A stretch of 64,000 nucleotides of DNA from Paracoccus aerius (GCF_014656455.1 NZ_BNCL01000003.1:248001-312000), one strand, 5' to 3'. Shown: positions 16,109 through 25,026, numbered from the stretch's first letter. Made by a program: numbers and translations. Notes: generated from the sequence alone by a model not told the origin.

Positions 16109-17809
16109 TTACTGGACGCGGGTCCAGTCGGCCACGTTCCACAGTTCCGAATCCCAGGCGTTCAGGTTGACGCCGCCCAGGGTGTTCGAATGGGCCGAAG
16201 CCGTGCCGCGATACACCAGCGGGATGATCGCGTTGCTTTCCTTGGTCAGCATGTCGTTCAGGCGCTTGCCGATCTCGGCACGTTCCGCCGGATCGACGGT
16301 CCGCGACAGTTCCGCCAGCAACTGGTCATAGGCTTCGTCGCAGAAGCGGCTGATGTTCTCGCCCTGCCACTGGTTCGCGGGGCTGGGTGCCTTGTCGCAG
16401 GTCCATTTCGCCAGATAGGGCGCCGGGTTGCCGCCTTCGAAGTTGTCGGCATACATCTCGACATCGGCATAGAACTTTTGCAGCGTGTCGGGCGAGCCGG
16501 GGTCGGACCCGAAGAAGACCGAGGCATCGACGGTCTTCAATTCGGTCTCGATGCCGATTTCCGACCACCATTGCTTGATCAGCGCCTGGAAGTCCTGGCG
16601 CACCGCGTTGACCGAGGTCTGGTAGACCATCCGCAACTGCACGCCGTCCTTTTCGCGCACGCCGCTGCCGCCCATGACCCAGCCCGCTTCCTCGAGCAGC
16701 GCATTCGCGCCCGCGATGTCCTGGGTCAAACATTCGGTATTGTCCGAAGCCCAGGCCTCGGGGGCGGGGACATAGTTGCAGGTCGGCTGGCCCGAGGCGC
16801 CATAGCCGATTTCCGTCAGCAACTGGCGGTCAATTGCCATCGACAGCGCCTTGCGCACCGCCGGGTCGGTCAGGAAGGGGTGGGGATGGGCTGCGGTTGA
16901 ACGCTCGCCTTCCGGGTGGGCCGAGGACGGGTCGGTCAGGTTGACGTGGATGCGTTCGACAAGGCTGCCAAAGGCGGCGCTGACCTTGCCGCGGCCCATC
17001 TGCTCCATCCCGGCGATGACGTCGGGGGCAAGCTGGGTGTTCCAGGCATAGTCGTATTCGCCGGTTTCCAGCACCGAACGCGCCGCCGCCGCCGCATCGC
17101 CGCCGCCCTTGACAGTCGCGGTCGCAAAGGCGGGCTTGGCGGGGTCGCGGTATTCGGGATTGGCCTCGAAGGTGATCACGTCATTTGTCAGGAAGCGCGT
17201 GACGCGGAAGGGGCCGGTACCGATCGGGTTGAAGTTCTGGTCCGTGCAGGTCGGCGCGTTGGCGCCCAGGCAGTTTTGGAACTGCGCCTTTTGCAGGATC
17301 GGGGACTGCGATCCGACAAAGGCCGAATACGGGTCGGGCATGGCGTCGATGAAGTTGATCCTGACGGTCAGGTCGTCGACGGCCTCGATCGATTCGATCC
17401 CCTCGAACTTGGCCAGTTGGGAACAGCCGCCCTCGGGATCCATGCAGTACTGGCCGGTGAAGACCACGTCCTCGGCTGTGACGGGGCTGCCGTCGGACCA
17501 TTTCAGCCCTTCCTGCAGCTTCCAGGTGACCGACTTCAGATCCTCGGCGATGCCGCCGTTCTCCAGTGTGGGGATCTCCGCCGCCAGGCGGGTGTAATGC
17601 TCGCCGTCCGGTGTCATGCCCGCCAGCGGCTCCAGCGTCATGCTGGAGGCGATGATTTCCTTGGTGCCCCCCGAAAGGTAGGGGTTCATCGTGGATGGCG
17701 CCTGCCACATGATGATGTTCAGCGCGCCGTCGCTGCCCCGCTCGGCCATGGCTGCAGGGGCCAGTGCCAGGGTGGCGGCTGCGCTCATCAGCAGTGTCTT
17801 AAGCTTCAT
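16109..17809 (-). CDS. Peptide-type ABC transporter binding protein, first tandem copy
   Basis: Periplasmic solute-binding protein of 566 aa, SBP family 5, with signal peptide MKLKTLLMSAAATLALAPAAMA. Family marks include WSDGSPVTAEDVVFT and ALSMAIDRQLLTEI. Eight cysteines fall in the same four short pairings as in the downstream copy (YCMDPEGGC, CLGANAPTC, PTC...TEC, CDK...RFC). The ATG at 17809 has AGGAGA 7 bases upstream; the TTG one codon earlier is too close to it. It is the first gene of the minus-strand transporter operon, and the divergent region 17810-18065 separates it from the ATPase gene. Two binding proteins for one permease pair suggest two substrates or affinities. Confidence 0.9.
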   Translation of the reverse strand: MKLKTLLMSAAATLALAPAAMAERGSDGALNIIMWQAPSTMNPYLSGGTKEIIASSMTLEPLAGMTPDGEHYTRLAAEIPTLENGGIAEDLKSVTWKLQEGLKWSDGSPVTAEDVVFTGQYCMDPEGGCSQLAKFEGIESIEAVDDLTVRINFIDAMPDPYSAFVGSQSPILQKAQFQNCLGANAPTCTDQNFNPIGTGPFRVTRFLTNDVITFEANPEYRDPAKPAFATATVKGGGDAAAAARSVLETGEYDYAWNTQLAPDVIAGMEQMGRGKVSAAFGSLVERIHVNLTDPSSAHPEGERSTAAHPHPFLTDPAVRKALSMAIDRQLLTEIGYGASGQPTCNYVPAPEAWASDNTECLTQDIAGANALLEEAGWVMGGSGVREKDGVQLRMVYQTSVNAVRQDFQALIKQWWSEIGIETELKTVDASVFFGSDPGSPDTLQKFYADVEMYADNFEGGNPAPYLAKWTCDKAPSPANQWQGENISRFCDEAYDQLLAELSRTVDPAERAEIGKRLNDMLTKESNAIIPLVYRGTASAHSNTLGGVNLNAWDSELWNVADWTRVQ

Positions 17810-18008
17810 CAATCTCTCCTGTCGGAAGTTGCTGCCCGCAGGTCGCGGCCAGAACGGTTGGTGCCCTTGTTCAGGCTTTTTTACCCATGCCCCGGTTCAT
17901 CCGGGTTCTTGTCCTGGTCCTGCGGACCTGCGGAATGGGATCAGTTTCAATCGAAGCCTATTTGGAAAGCAAGCCTTATCGCGCGACCATCCGTCCCTTG
18001 TTTCAGCT

Positions 18009-18036
18009 TTGACATTTCGCAGGCGGTCGCTAGCCT
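18009..18036 (+). promoter_or_regulatory. Candidate promoter of the fused ABC ATPase gene
   Basis: A perfect -35 hexamer TTGACA at 18009-18014 and TAGCCT at 18031-18036, 16 bases apart, 29 bases before the ATG. The -10 is weak (3 of 6 matches), as is common in GC-rich alphaproteobacteria. Confidence 0.4.
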
Positions 18037-18065
18037 TGCGAAGGCACTGAACCGGGGACGATCTG

Positions 18066-19898
18066 ATGCTGGATGAAAAACCGCTTGTTTCCATTGAGAA
18101 ACTTCGCGTCGAGTTCGAAACTGGCGATAGCGTCGTGGTGGGTGTCAAGGACATCAGCTTTTCCATAAAGCCGGGCGAATGCGTCTGCGTCGTGGGGGAA
18201 TCCGGATCGGGCAAATCGGTCAGTTCGCTGTCGCTGATGCGGCTGGTGGAGTTCGGCGGCGGCACCATCGCCAATGGCCGTCTGATGTTCGACGGCGGCG
18301 ACGGCAAGGTCATCGACCTGGCCCAGCAATCCACGCCGGCAATGCGCGACATCCGCGGCAACCAGATCGGCATGATCTTCCAGGAACCGATGACGGCGCT
18401 GAACCCCGTTTTCACCGTGGGCGACCAGTTGACCGAGGGGCTGATGGTCCATCGCGGCTTGAGCAAGGCCCAGGCCCGCGCCCGCGCGTTGGAGATCCTG
18501 CGCCAGGTCCGCATTCCCGAACCCGAACGCCGGCTGGACCAGTATCCGCACGAACTCTCGGGTGGGATGCGACAGCGTGTCGTGATCGCCATCGCCATGG
18601 CCTGCGAACCGCGCCTGCTGATCTGCGACGAACCCACGACCGCGCTGGACGTGACCATCCAGGCCGAGATCCTGGCCCTCATCGACCGGCTGAAGCGCGA
18701 AAAGAAGATCGCGGTCCTGTTCATCACCCATGACATGGCCGTGGTGGCGCAGATGGCGGACCGCGTGGTCGTCATGTATCGCGGCAACAAGGTCGAGGAA
18801 GGCCCCGTCGCCGAGGTCTTCGAGAACCCGCAGCAGGATTACACCAAGATGCTGCTGGCCGCCGTGCCGCGTCTGGGCGAGATGACCGGCAAGGCGGCGC
18901 CGGAACGGATGCGCCTGATGCGCGACGGCACCGTCAGCGCGCCGGAACCCATCGTCGTCAAGGATCCGAAGCCGCTGCTGACGGTCCGGAACCTGACCAC
19001 CCGCTTTGCGGTCAAGGGCGGCCTTTTGCGCCGCACCGTCGCGCGTGTTCACGCGGTCGAGGATGTCAGCTTTACCATCAATGCGGGCGAAACCTTGTCG
19101 CTGGTGGGTGAATCCGGCTGCGGCAAGTCCACCTGCGGACGTTCGCTGCTGCGTCTTGTGGAACCCGAATCGGGCACGGTCGATCTGGGCGGCACCGACA
19201 TCCTGGCGCTGTCGCCCGGCGAATTGCGCCGGGCGCGCCGGGACATGCAGATGATCTTCCAGGATCCCTTTGCCAGCCTCGATCCGCATATGAAGCTGTA
19301 TGACCAGGTGGCCGAGCCGCTGGAAAACTATGGCATCGGCAGCCGGTCCGAGCGCAAGGACCGCATCGCCGCGCTGTTCGACCGCGTGGAACTGCCACGC
19401 AGCTTCATGCGCCGCTATCCGCACGAGATGTCGGGCGGCCAGCGTCAGCGCATCGCCATCGCCCGTGCCCTGGCGCTGAACCCCAAGCTGATCGTCGCCG
19501 ATGAGGCCGTGTCGGCGCTTGACGTGTCGGTGCAGGCGCAGGTGCTGAACCTGCTGATGGAACTGCAGGGGGATCTGGGGATCTCGATGCTGTTCATCAG
19601 CCATGACATGGCGGTGGTCGAGCGCGTCAGCCACCATGTGGGCGTGATGTATCTGGGCCGGATCGTGGAAATCGGCACCCGCCAGCAGGTGTTCGAGAAC
19701 CCCCAGCACAGCTATACCCGGCAGTTGATGGCCGCCGTGCCGGTCGCCGATCCGCGCCAGAAGAAGATCAGCGAGGATCTGAATTTCAAGCCGATCCCCT
19801 CGCCGATCCACCCGGTGGATTACCAGGCGCAGCCTTCGGTCTATCGAGAGGTCGCGCCGGGTCACAAGGTTCTGGTCGACCCTGTAACCCACGGGTAG
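18066..19898 (+). CDS. Fused peptide-type ABC transporter ATPase (DppD-DppF in one chain)
   Basis: Cytoplasmic ATPase of 610 aa with two complete nucleotide-binding domains, which energises the permease pair encoded divergently. Domain 1 (about 5-265) has Walker A GESGSGKS, signature LSGGMRQR and Walker B LLICDEPTTALD. Domain 2 (about 305-555) has GESGCGKST, MSGGQRQR and LIVADEAVSALD. Each is followed by the oligopeptide-family C-terminal extension that ends in the PHPYT-like segment (QHSYTRQLMAAVP). The arrangement resembles GsiA and other fused importer ATPases. It faces the binding-protein operon across about 250 bases, so all five components are probably coregulated from one divergent region. 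Confidence 0.92.
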   Translation: MLDEKPLVSIEKLRVEFETGDSVVVGVKDISFSIKPGECVCVVGESGSGKSVSSLSLMRLVEFGGGTIANGRLMFDGGDGKVIDLAQQSTPAMRDIRGNQIGMIFQEPMTALNPVFTVGDQLTEGLMVHRGLSKAQARARALEILRQVRIPEPERRLDQYPHELSGGMRQRVVIAIAMACEPRLLICDEPTTALDVTIQAEILALIDRLKREKKIAVLFITHDMAVVAQMADRVVVMYRGNKVEEGPVAEVFENPQQDYTKMLLAAVPRLGEMTGKAAPERMRLMRDGTVSAPEPIVVKDPKPLLTVRNLTTRFAVKGGLLRRTVARVHAVEDVSFTINAGETLSLVGESGCGKSTCGRSLLRLVEPESGTVDLGGTDILALSPGELRRARRDMQMIFQDPFASLDPHMKLYDQVAEPLENYGIGSRSERKDRIAALFDRVELPRSFMRRYPHEMSGGQRQRIAIARALALNPKLIVADEAVSALDVSVQAQVLNLLMELQGDLGISMLFISHDMAVVERVSHHVGVMYLGRIVEIGTRQQVFENPQHSYTRQLMAAVPVADPRQKKISEDLNFKPIPSPIHPVDYQAQPSVYREVAPGHKVLVDPVTHG

Positions 19899-19975
19899 GG
19901 GTATCTTGCGATCGAAGCGGTAATGCGGATCTGAACTGTTTGTGAACACCTTTTTGCTGACCGCAAAAGAGTAAC

Positions 19976-20004
19976 TTATCAGGAATATTAACAAAGGTTA
20001 ATAT
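19976..20004 (+). promoter_or_regulatory. AT-rich promoter-like region before the repeat protein gene
   Basis: Unusually AT-rich stretch for this window. TTATCA (19976-19981) and TAATAT (19999-20004) are 17 bases apart and each match the sigma-70 consensus at 4 of 6 positions. An inverted repeat ATTAAC-AAAG-GTTAAT overlaps the spacer and -10 region and could be an operator. The start codon is about 100 bases downstream. Confidence 0.4.
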
Positions 20005-20101
20005 ATATAAGCGGAACATCGCCTGTTCCGATCCCCTTTGCCTGTGTCTGCTGCACATTTTTTCGCCAGCAGCAGGCCGGATAGCAAGGAGGTCATTCGA
20101 C

Positions 20102-21475
20102 ATGAACAATCCAGCAAACCTGAAAGCCCTTTTGGCGGGGTCCGTCCTGACGGCGGCATTCACAGTGCCATCTTCTGCGCAAACCCTGAACGTGGACATT
20201 GCCGAGCTTGAAGGAAAAAGCGAGGAATGCCGGTCCCTGGGCCAGTTCATCGCCGATCAGAACGGCAGCATCGCCGGTGCCGAACCCACACGCGTTGCAG
20301 ATGCCGTGAACAACGATGTCGCGCAGGAATGTGCCGACATACAGGCCCTGCTGACGACGGAAGCAGGCGCCGCGCAAGACAGCGCCACAGCGGAAGCCGA
20401 GGCCGAGGCGACCACCGAATCCGTCGTCACGTCCGAGGAAGCGACCATCGTCGGCGAAGCCGTTGTCCGGGTTCCCGAACCCAATGTCGATGTTCGCGTT
20501 CCCCGGCCCGAGGTGACGGTGCGCCAGGCTCCGCCGCAGGTCAGCGTGCAGGACGGCGCCGCCCAGATCGAGGTCGAGCAGGCGCAGCCCGAAATCGCGG
20601 TCGAGATCCCCACGATCAACGTCCGCGTCACAATGCCTGCACCCAGCATCTATGTGCTGCAGGGCGATCCGCAGGTTTCGGTGACCGAGGCCGATCCGCA
20701 GGTCGAGGTTGTCCAGGGCGAACCCGAGATCATCGTCACGCAGCCCGATCCCCAGCTGGACATCGGTCTGGGCGTGGCCCAGGGCGAACAGGCGCCGACC
20801 GATCAGGCCCAGGACACGGCCGAGGGTGACGGGGCGCAGCAGGTTTCGGGCAATGTCGATCTGGAACAGCAGCAGCCGATCGTCAGCTTTGTCGCCCCCG
20901 CGGAAGAGCCTCAGGTGGACATCACCCGCGCCGAACCCGAAGTGTCCTTCTCGGGCGCCACCCAGCCCAACGTGACGATCACCATGACCGAGGAGCCGAC
21001 GGTCGACGTTCAGATGACCGGAGAGCCGCGGGTCACCATCGAGACGCCCGAGGAACGGGAACAGCGCCGCGCCGGCCAGCAGGCCGCTGCCGCCGATGCC
21101 CCGCCCGCCGATGCACCTGTCGGCATGGCCGATCCAGCCGCCGGCAGTGCTGATGCCGGTGCCCCTGCCAATGCGGGCCAGATGACGGTCGGCGATGTCA
21201 TGCTGATGACCGTCGTGACGGCGGACGGGCAGGATCTCGGCAATCCCGAAGGCGTCATCGACATGGAAGGGCGGCAATACCTGCTTCTCAGCTCGGGCGG
21301 GTTCATGGGTCTCGGCGACAAGGTCGTGCCGGTTCCCCTGACCGTGGTTTCGATGAACGGTGAACAACTGGTGCTGGGCACCGTGACCGAAGCCGATATC
21401 CAGCGCGCGCGAGATTTCCAATATGACCAAAACCAGGCCATGCAGGAAGATCAGCCGGTTGCAATGACCAACTGA
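20102..21475 (+). CDS. Secreted acidic P-x-V-x-V repeat protein with PRC-barrel-like C-terminus
   Basis: Unrecognised protein of 457 aa. A signal peptide (1-26, cut after SSA) precedes a short helical-looking region with two cysteines (C43, C77) and an Ala/Glu/Thr-rich stretch (about 85-118). Residues 122-225 and 257-316 hold about 16 degenerate repeats of 8-11 residues with consensus P-x-[VIL]-x-[VIF], for example PQVSVTEAD, PQVEVVQGE, PEIIVTQPD. A Pro/Ala linker leads to a C-terminal domain (about 360-436) with TVGDVMLMTVVTADGQDLG and GDKVVPVPL, which looks like a PRC-barrel. The ribosome site AAGGAGG is the strongest in the window. It is monocistronic with a strong terminator. The alternating hydrophobic pattern suggests short beta strands, perhaps a solenoid. 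Function is unknown. Confidence 0.85.
   Translation: MNNPANLKALLAGSVLTAAFTVPSSAQTLNVDIAELEGKSEECRSLGQFIADQNGSIAGAEPTRVADAVNNDVAQECADIQALLTTEAGAAQDSATAEAEAEATTESVVTSEEATIVGEAVVRVPEPNVDVRVPRPEVTVRQAPPQVSVQDGAAQIEVEQAQPEIAVEIPTINVRVTMPAPSIYVLQGDPQVSVTEADPQVEVVQGEPEIIVTQPDPQLDIGLGVAQGEQAPTDQAQDTAEGDGAQQVSGNVDLEQQQPIVSFVAPAEEPQVDITRAEPEVSFSGATQPNVTITMTEEPTVDVQMTGEPRVTIETPEEREQRRAGQQAAAADAPPADAPVGMADPAAGSADAGAPANAGQMTVGDVMLMTVVTADGQDLGNPEGVIDMEGRQYLLLSSGGFMGLGDKVVPVPLTVVSMNGEQLVLGTVTEADIQRARDFQYDQNQAMQEDQPVAMTN
20465..21049 (+). repeat. Degenerate in-frame repeats of about 27-30 bases coding for P-x-V-x-V units
   Basis: Two blocks of short coding repeats (about 20465-20776 and 20870-21049) separated by a Gln/Asp/Ala-rich spacer. 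At DNA level the units share CCG/CCC-CAG-GTC/GTT-like cores (such as gatccgcaggt, twice near 20670-20705) but have diverged, so the repeat is clear mainly in the protein. Confidence 0.7.
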
Positions 21476-21495
21476 TCCCTTCGTGCCGCATCCAT

Positions 21496-21524
21496 GGCCC
21501 TGCCGAAACCGGCAGGGCCTTCTT
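21496..21524 (+). terminator. Rho-independent terminator after the repeat protein gene
   Basis: Perfect 10-bp stem GGCCCTGCCG / CGGCAGGGCC with an AAAC loop followed by TTCTT, 20 bases after the stop codon. One of the clearest intrinsic terminators in the window; it makes the repeat protein gene monocistronic. Confidence 0.85.
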
Positions 21525-21628
21525 GCGTCCGCAGGAACCGGGGGCTGTCCGAAACCTGCATCTTGTGCAAAACATCCTCTTTAACTGGCGGTTCAGCGGT
21601 CCTAGTCTGGCAGAGAAGGAGACCGAAC

Positions 21629-22795
21629 ATGCCAGTCAAGAACCGATTTGCCGAACTTCTGCCCGAGATCACCGCATGGCGCCGTGATTTCCACGAACAT
21701 CCCGAACTGCTGTATGATGTCCACCGCACCGCGGGCCGGGTGGCCCAGTTGCTGCGCGACTTCGGCTGCGACGAAGTGGTGGAAGGCATCGGCAAGACGG
21801 GCGTGGTCGGCGTCATCAAGGGCAGGACCGACAGCCAGGGCCGGGTGATCGGCCTGCGCGCGGACATGGACGCCCTGCCGATCATTGAACAGACGGGCCT
21901 CGACTATGCATCCAGGACGCCGGGCAAGATGCACGCCTGCGGCCATGACGGCCATACCGCAATGCTGCTTGGCGCGGCGAAATACCTGGCTGAGACGCGC
22001 AATTTCGACGGCACCGCCGTTGTGATCTTCCAGCCGGCCGAGGAAGGCGGGGCAGGCGGAGAGGCGATGGTGCTGGACGGCCTTGTCAGCCGCTGGAACA
22101 TCCAAGAATTCTATGGGATGCACAACATGCCGGGGATGCCGGTCGGCACCTTCGCCATCAAGCCGGGCGCGATGATGGCCGCGGCCGACCAGTTCGACAT
22201 CACCGTGACGGGCAAGGGCGGGCACGCGGCCAAGCCCCACGAATGCATCGACACGACCCTGACCGCCGCGCAGATCATCGTCGCGATGCAGTCGGTCGTG
22301 GCGCGCAACATCGACCCGCTGAAGAACGCAGTGATCTCGGTCTGCGTGGTCAGCACGGATTCCACGGCGCATAACGTGATCCCGCAGGTGGTCAAGCTGA
22401 AGGGCACCGCCCGCAGCCTCGATGCCGGCGTGCGCGATCAGCTGGAAGAAGGCATCCGCCGTGTCGCCACCAACATCGCCGCCGCGATGGGCGCGGTGGC
22501 CGATGTCGATTACCACCGCGGTTATCCGGTCACCGTGAACGACGACCAGGCCACCGTCTGGGCGGCCGATGTCGCGCGCGAGATCTCGGGCGGGGTGAAC
22601 ATGGACATGCAGCCGATGATGGGCGGCGAGGATTTCAGCTATATGCTGAACGAACGTCCCGGCGCCTATATCTGGGTCGGCAACGGCGGCACGGCGATGG
22701 TCCATCACCCGGCCTATAACTTCAACGACGATGCGATCCCCGCCGGGTCAAGCTGGTATGCCGGCATGGTCGAGGCGCGGATGCCCGCCGCCTGA
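21629..22795 (+). CDS. M20 family amidohydrolase (hippurate hydrolase-like)
   Basis: Zinc or manganese-dependent amidohydrolase of 388 aa in the M20D group, which removes N-acyl groups from amino acids or related amides. Metal-binding and catalytic marks: LRADMDALPI, HACGHDGHTAMLLGAA, FQPAEEGGAGGEAM, and a late GGEDFSYML. The dimerisation domain lies between about 185 and 300 (KGGHAAKPHECIDT). The start at 21629 has AAGGAGACC upstream; the longer open frame upstream overlaps the preceding terminator and is rejected. Its natural substrate cannot be read from sequence. It is transcribed alone, with terminators on both sides. Confidence 0.9.
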   Translation: MPVKNRFAELLPEITAWRRDFHEHPELLYDVHRTAGRVAQLLRDFGCDEVVEGIGKTGVVGVIKGRTDSQGRVIGLRADMDALPIIEQTGLDYASRTPGKMHACGHDGHTAMLLGAAKYLAETRNFDGTAVVIFQPAEEGGAGGEAMVLDGLVSRWNIQEFYGMHNMPGMPVGTFAIKPGAMMAAADQFDITVTGKGGHAAKPHECIDTTLTAAQIIVAMQSVVARNIDPLKNAVISVCVVSTDSTAHNVIPQVVKLKGTARSLDAGVRDQLEEGIRRVATNIAAAMGAVADVDYHRGYPVTVNDDQATVWAADVAREISGGVNMDMQPMMGGEDFSYMLNERPGAYIWVGNGGTAMVHHPAYNFNDDAIPAGSSWYAGMVEARMPAA

Positions 22796-22804
22796 TCGCA
22801 CTTG

Positions 22805-22836
22805 CCGCCGGGGGATGTCGCGCCAGCCCCCGGCGG
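22805..22836 (+). terminator. Hairpin after the M20 amidohydrolase gene
   Basis: Perfect 10-bp stem CCGCCGGGGG / CCCCCGGCGG with a 12-base loop, 9 bases after the stop codon. No T-run. Confidence 0.55.
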
Positions 22837-22912
22837 TGTCGGAAATGCGATTGTCATTCCGCTGCAATCGTCCGAAATGCTGTCAGCCTGACAGCCAAGG
22901 AAGCGGAGCCCC

Positions 22913-23797
22913 ATGAAAAGCTATACCCTGCGCGTGACCTGCGCCTCGACCCGCGGGATCGTGGCCGCGATCTCGGGCTATCTGGCGGGACATGACTGCA
23001 ACATCACCGACAGCGCGCAGTTCGACGACACTGAAACCGGCCGCTTCTTCATGCGCGTCAGCTTCCGGTCCGAGGGGGGGGCGACGCTGGACCAGTTGCA
23101 GCAGGGCATCGCCCCCATCGCCGAACGCTTCGGCATGGAGGCCGAGTTCAGCGACGACGCGGTCAAGAAGAAGGTCGTGATCATGGTCAGCCGCTTCGGG
23201 CATTGCCTGAACGACCTGCTGTATCGCTGGCGGATCGGCGCGTTGCCCATCGACATCGTGGCGGTGATTTCCAACCACATGGATTACCAGAAGGTCGTCG
23301 TGAACCACGACCTGCCCTATTACTGCGTCAAGGTCACCAAGGAAAACAAGGCCCAGGCCGAGGCCGAGCAGATGCGCATCGTCCGCGAGACGGGGGCGGA
23401 ACTGATCGTGCTGGCCCGTTACATGCAGGTGCTGTCGGACGAGATGTGCCAGTCCATGTCGGGGCGGATCATCAACATCCACCATTCCTTCCTGCCCAGC
23501 TTCAAGGGCGCCAACCCCTACAAGCAGGCCTATGAACGCGGGGTCAAGCTGATCGGCGCGACCAGCCATTACGTGACCGCCGACCTGGACGAAGGTCCGA
23601 TCATCGAACAGGACACCGTCCGCGTCACCCACGCGCAATCGCCTGGCGACTACGTCTCGCTGGGCCGCGACGTCGAAGCGCAGGTCCTGGCCCGCGCCGT
23701 CCACGCCCATATCCATGGGCGCGTGTTCCTGAACGGCGACAAGACAGTGGTCTTCCCGCCCTCGCCGGGCAGCTATGTCAGCGAGCGGATGGGGTGA
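22913..23797 (+). CDS. purU: Formyltetrahydrofolate deformylase
   Basis: Hydrolyses 10-formyltetrahydrofolate to formate and tetrahydrofolate, balancing one-carbon pools and feeding formate to purine synthesis. The protein has 294 aa: an N-terminal ACT domain (about 5-85, TCASTRGIVAAISGYLAGHDCNI) and a formyltransferase-fold catalytic domain (about 90-285) with INIHHSFLPSFKGANPY, GATSHYVTADLDEGPIIEQD and VSRFGHCLNDLLYRW. AAGGAAG sits ahead of the ATG. The last 20 bases overlap the convergent glycosyltransferase gene. Methylotrophic and C1-using relatives often carry several purU copies, so this may not be the only one in the genome. Confidence 0.94.
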   Translation: MKSYTLRVTCASTRGIVAAISGYLAGHDCNITDSAQFDDTETGRFFMRVSFRSEGGATLDQLQQGIAPIAERFGMEAEFSDDAVKKKVVIMVSRFGHCLNDLLYRWRIGALPIDIVAVISNHMDYQKVVVNHDLPYYCVKVTKENKAQAEAEQMRIVRETGAELIVLARYMQVLSDEMCQSMSGRIINIHHSFLPSFKGANPYKQAYERGVKLIGATSHYVTADLDEGPIIEQDTVRVTHAQSPGDYVSLGRDVEAQVLARAVHAHIHGRVFLNGDKTVVFPPSPGSYVSERMG

Positions 23798-24920
23798 CGG
23801 ACGTGTCCTGCAGCGCCGGCAGCTGCTCTGACAGAACCTTGGTGGCATAGGCCCCCGCAAGCGGCGCAATGCGGTCGTAAACCGGCGTCCGGGCGCAGAT
23901 GTCCCACCACTGGCGGTAATAGGCCAGGTCATGGCGCTTGATCTTCTGCGTGGGATTGAGAGGCAGTTCCCTGGCCCCTGTCCTGTCCAGAGCGGCTGTG
24001 ATCTGCCTTTCCTGGTCAGGCGTCAGCCGCAGGTGGAAGGGTTTCGGGATCCGGCCTGCGAAATGCACGACGGCTGGCGGAAGCCGGGGCCCGCGGGCAG
24101 GTGCGTCGTGAAAGCGGAAATTGTAGCGGTCATGGGCACGCACATAGTTGCTGCCGTGGGTCAGCGAGAAAAGGCCCTGGTCGCCGAAGGAAAGGCCCAT
24201 TTCGGCCTGCGCCCACCTGGCCGTCTCGATATAGGCGTCGATGCCCACCCGGTCCCGGCGAAGCTTGTCGAGGTTGATGACGATCGCCCCGCTGTTCAGG
24301 ACCCCCTTGGATATGCGCCGGATTTTGTCGGGGGATGCGCCGCGCGCGGCTGCCTGACGGGCCGGACCGCAGATCAGGGGCGGGGCGAACGGCGCCTCTC
24401 GGCAGGCCGCCAGGTACTGGCCCAGCAGCGGCTGTTTCAGGAAGGGCAGCAGGTCGTTCGTGACGATCGTATCAAGCGGATCTAGGTAGATGATCCGCTT
24501 GATATCCGCCGGCAGATAGAGATGCGCCGTGTACCACAGGAAGCGCGCGCCATAGGGCTTCTGCCCCAGCTTGCTGAGAAGGTCGAAATCCTTCCGTTCC
24601 TGCACCTGGACAGGATGCAGCGTCAGGTTCGGCAGCCTTTCGACAAAGGCGGAAAGGTCCGTCAGGTCCTGGGGCGCAAGCCGCATGTAGAACAGCCAGA
24701 ACTGGATGCGGTCCCGGGGATGGGTTTCGGCAAGCGACTGCAACAGGACCTGCAGCACATCAAGGTTGCTGCCGCCGATCGACGTCATCACGTCCAGCCG
24801 GGCCGGCGGGCGTTCGCCGCCGTGCCGCCAGCCCTGAAAGGCTTCCAGACCGGCTGTCCAATAACTGGGAAAGCGGCGATAGATCACTTGCGCCAGCGGC
24901 CGTGCATCAAGAAGGGTCAT
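23778..24920 (-). CDS. GT8-like glycosyltransferase with an altered DxD motif
   Basis: Protein of 380 aa resembling family 8 glycosyltransferases (nucleotide-sugar dependent, retaining). Support: DVMTSIGGSNLDVLQVLLQSL near residue 44, the region IIYLDPLDTIVTNDLLPF near 145 in the place of the metal-binding YLDxDxxV, LNSGAIVINLDKLR near 215, GDQGLFSL near 250 and VVHFAGRIPKPF near 290. The first motif reads D-P-L-D, one residue longer than the standard D-x-D, so metal binding may differ. There is no signal peptide or membrane helix. It stands alone, overlapping purU tail to tail by 20 bases, with no other surface-sugar genes nearby. The acceptor is unknown. Confidence 0.75.
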   Translation of the reverse strand: MTLLDARPLAQVIYRRFPSYWTAGLEAFQGWRHGGERPPARLDVMTSIGGSNLDVLQVLLQSLAETHPRDRIQFWLFYMRLAPQDLTDLSAFVERLPNLTLHPVQVQERKDFDLLSKLGQKPYGARFLWYTAHLYLPADIKRIIYLDPLDTIVTNDLLPFLKQPLLGQYLAACREAPFAPPLICGPARQAAARGASPDKIRRISKGVLNSGAIVINLDKLRRDRVGIDAYIETARWAQAEMGLSFGDQGLFSLTHGSNYVRAHDRYNFRFHDAPARGPRLPPAVVHFAGRIPKPFHLRLTPDQERQITAALDRTGARELPLNPTQKIKRHDLAYYRQWWDICARTPVYDRIAPLAGAYATKVLSEQLPALQDTSVTPSAR

Positions 24921-25026
24921 GGGGCCTGTCTGGGGCGGGGCAAGAGTGCCGATACTGTTTCCCGCATGGATAGCGCGGGCCTTGTGCCGCCTTCAAGCGG
25001 CGGTTTGCCCCTAAGGGCGGCAAAGG

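Noticed and set aside
18030..19994. Minus-strand open frame of 654 codons opposite the fused ABC ATPase
   Set aside because: His/Gln/Asp-rich shadow product; the plus strand carries two complete ATP-binding domains.
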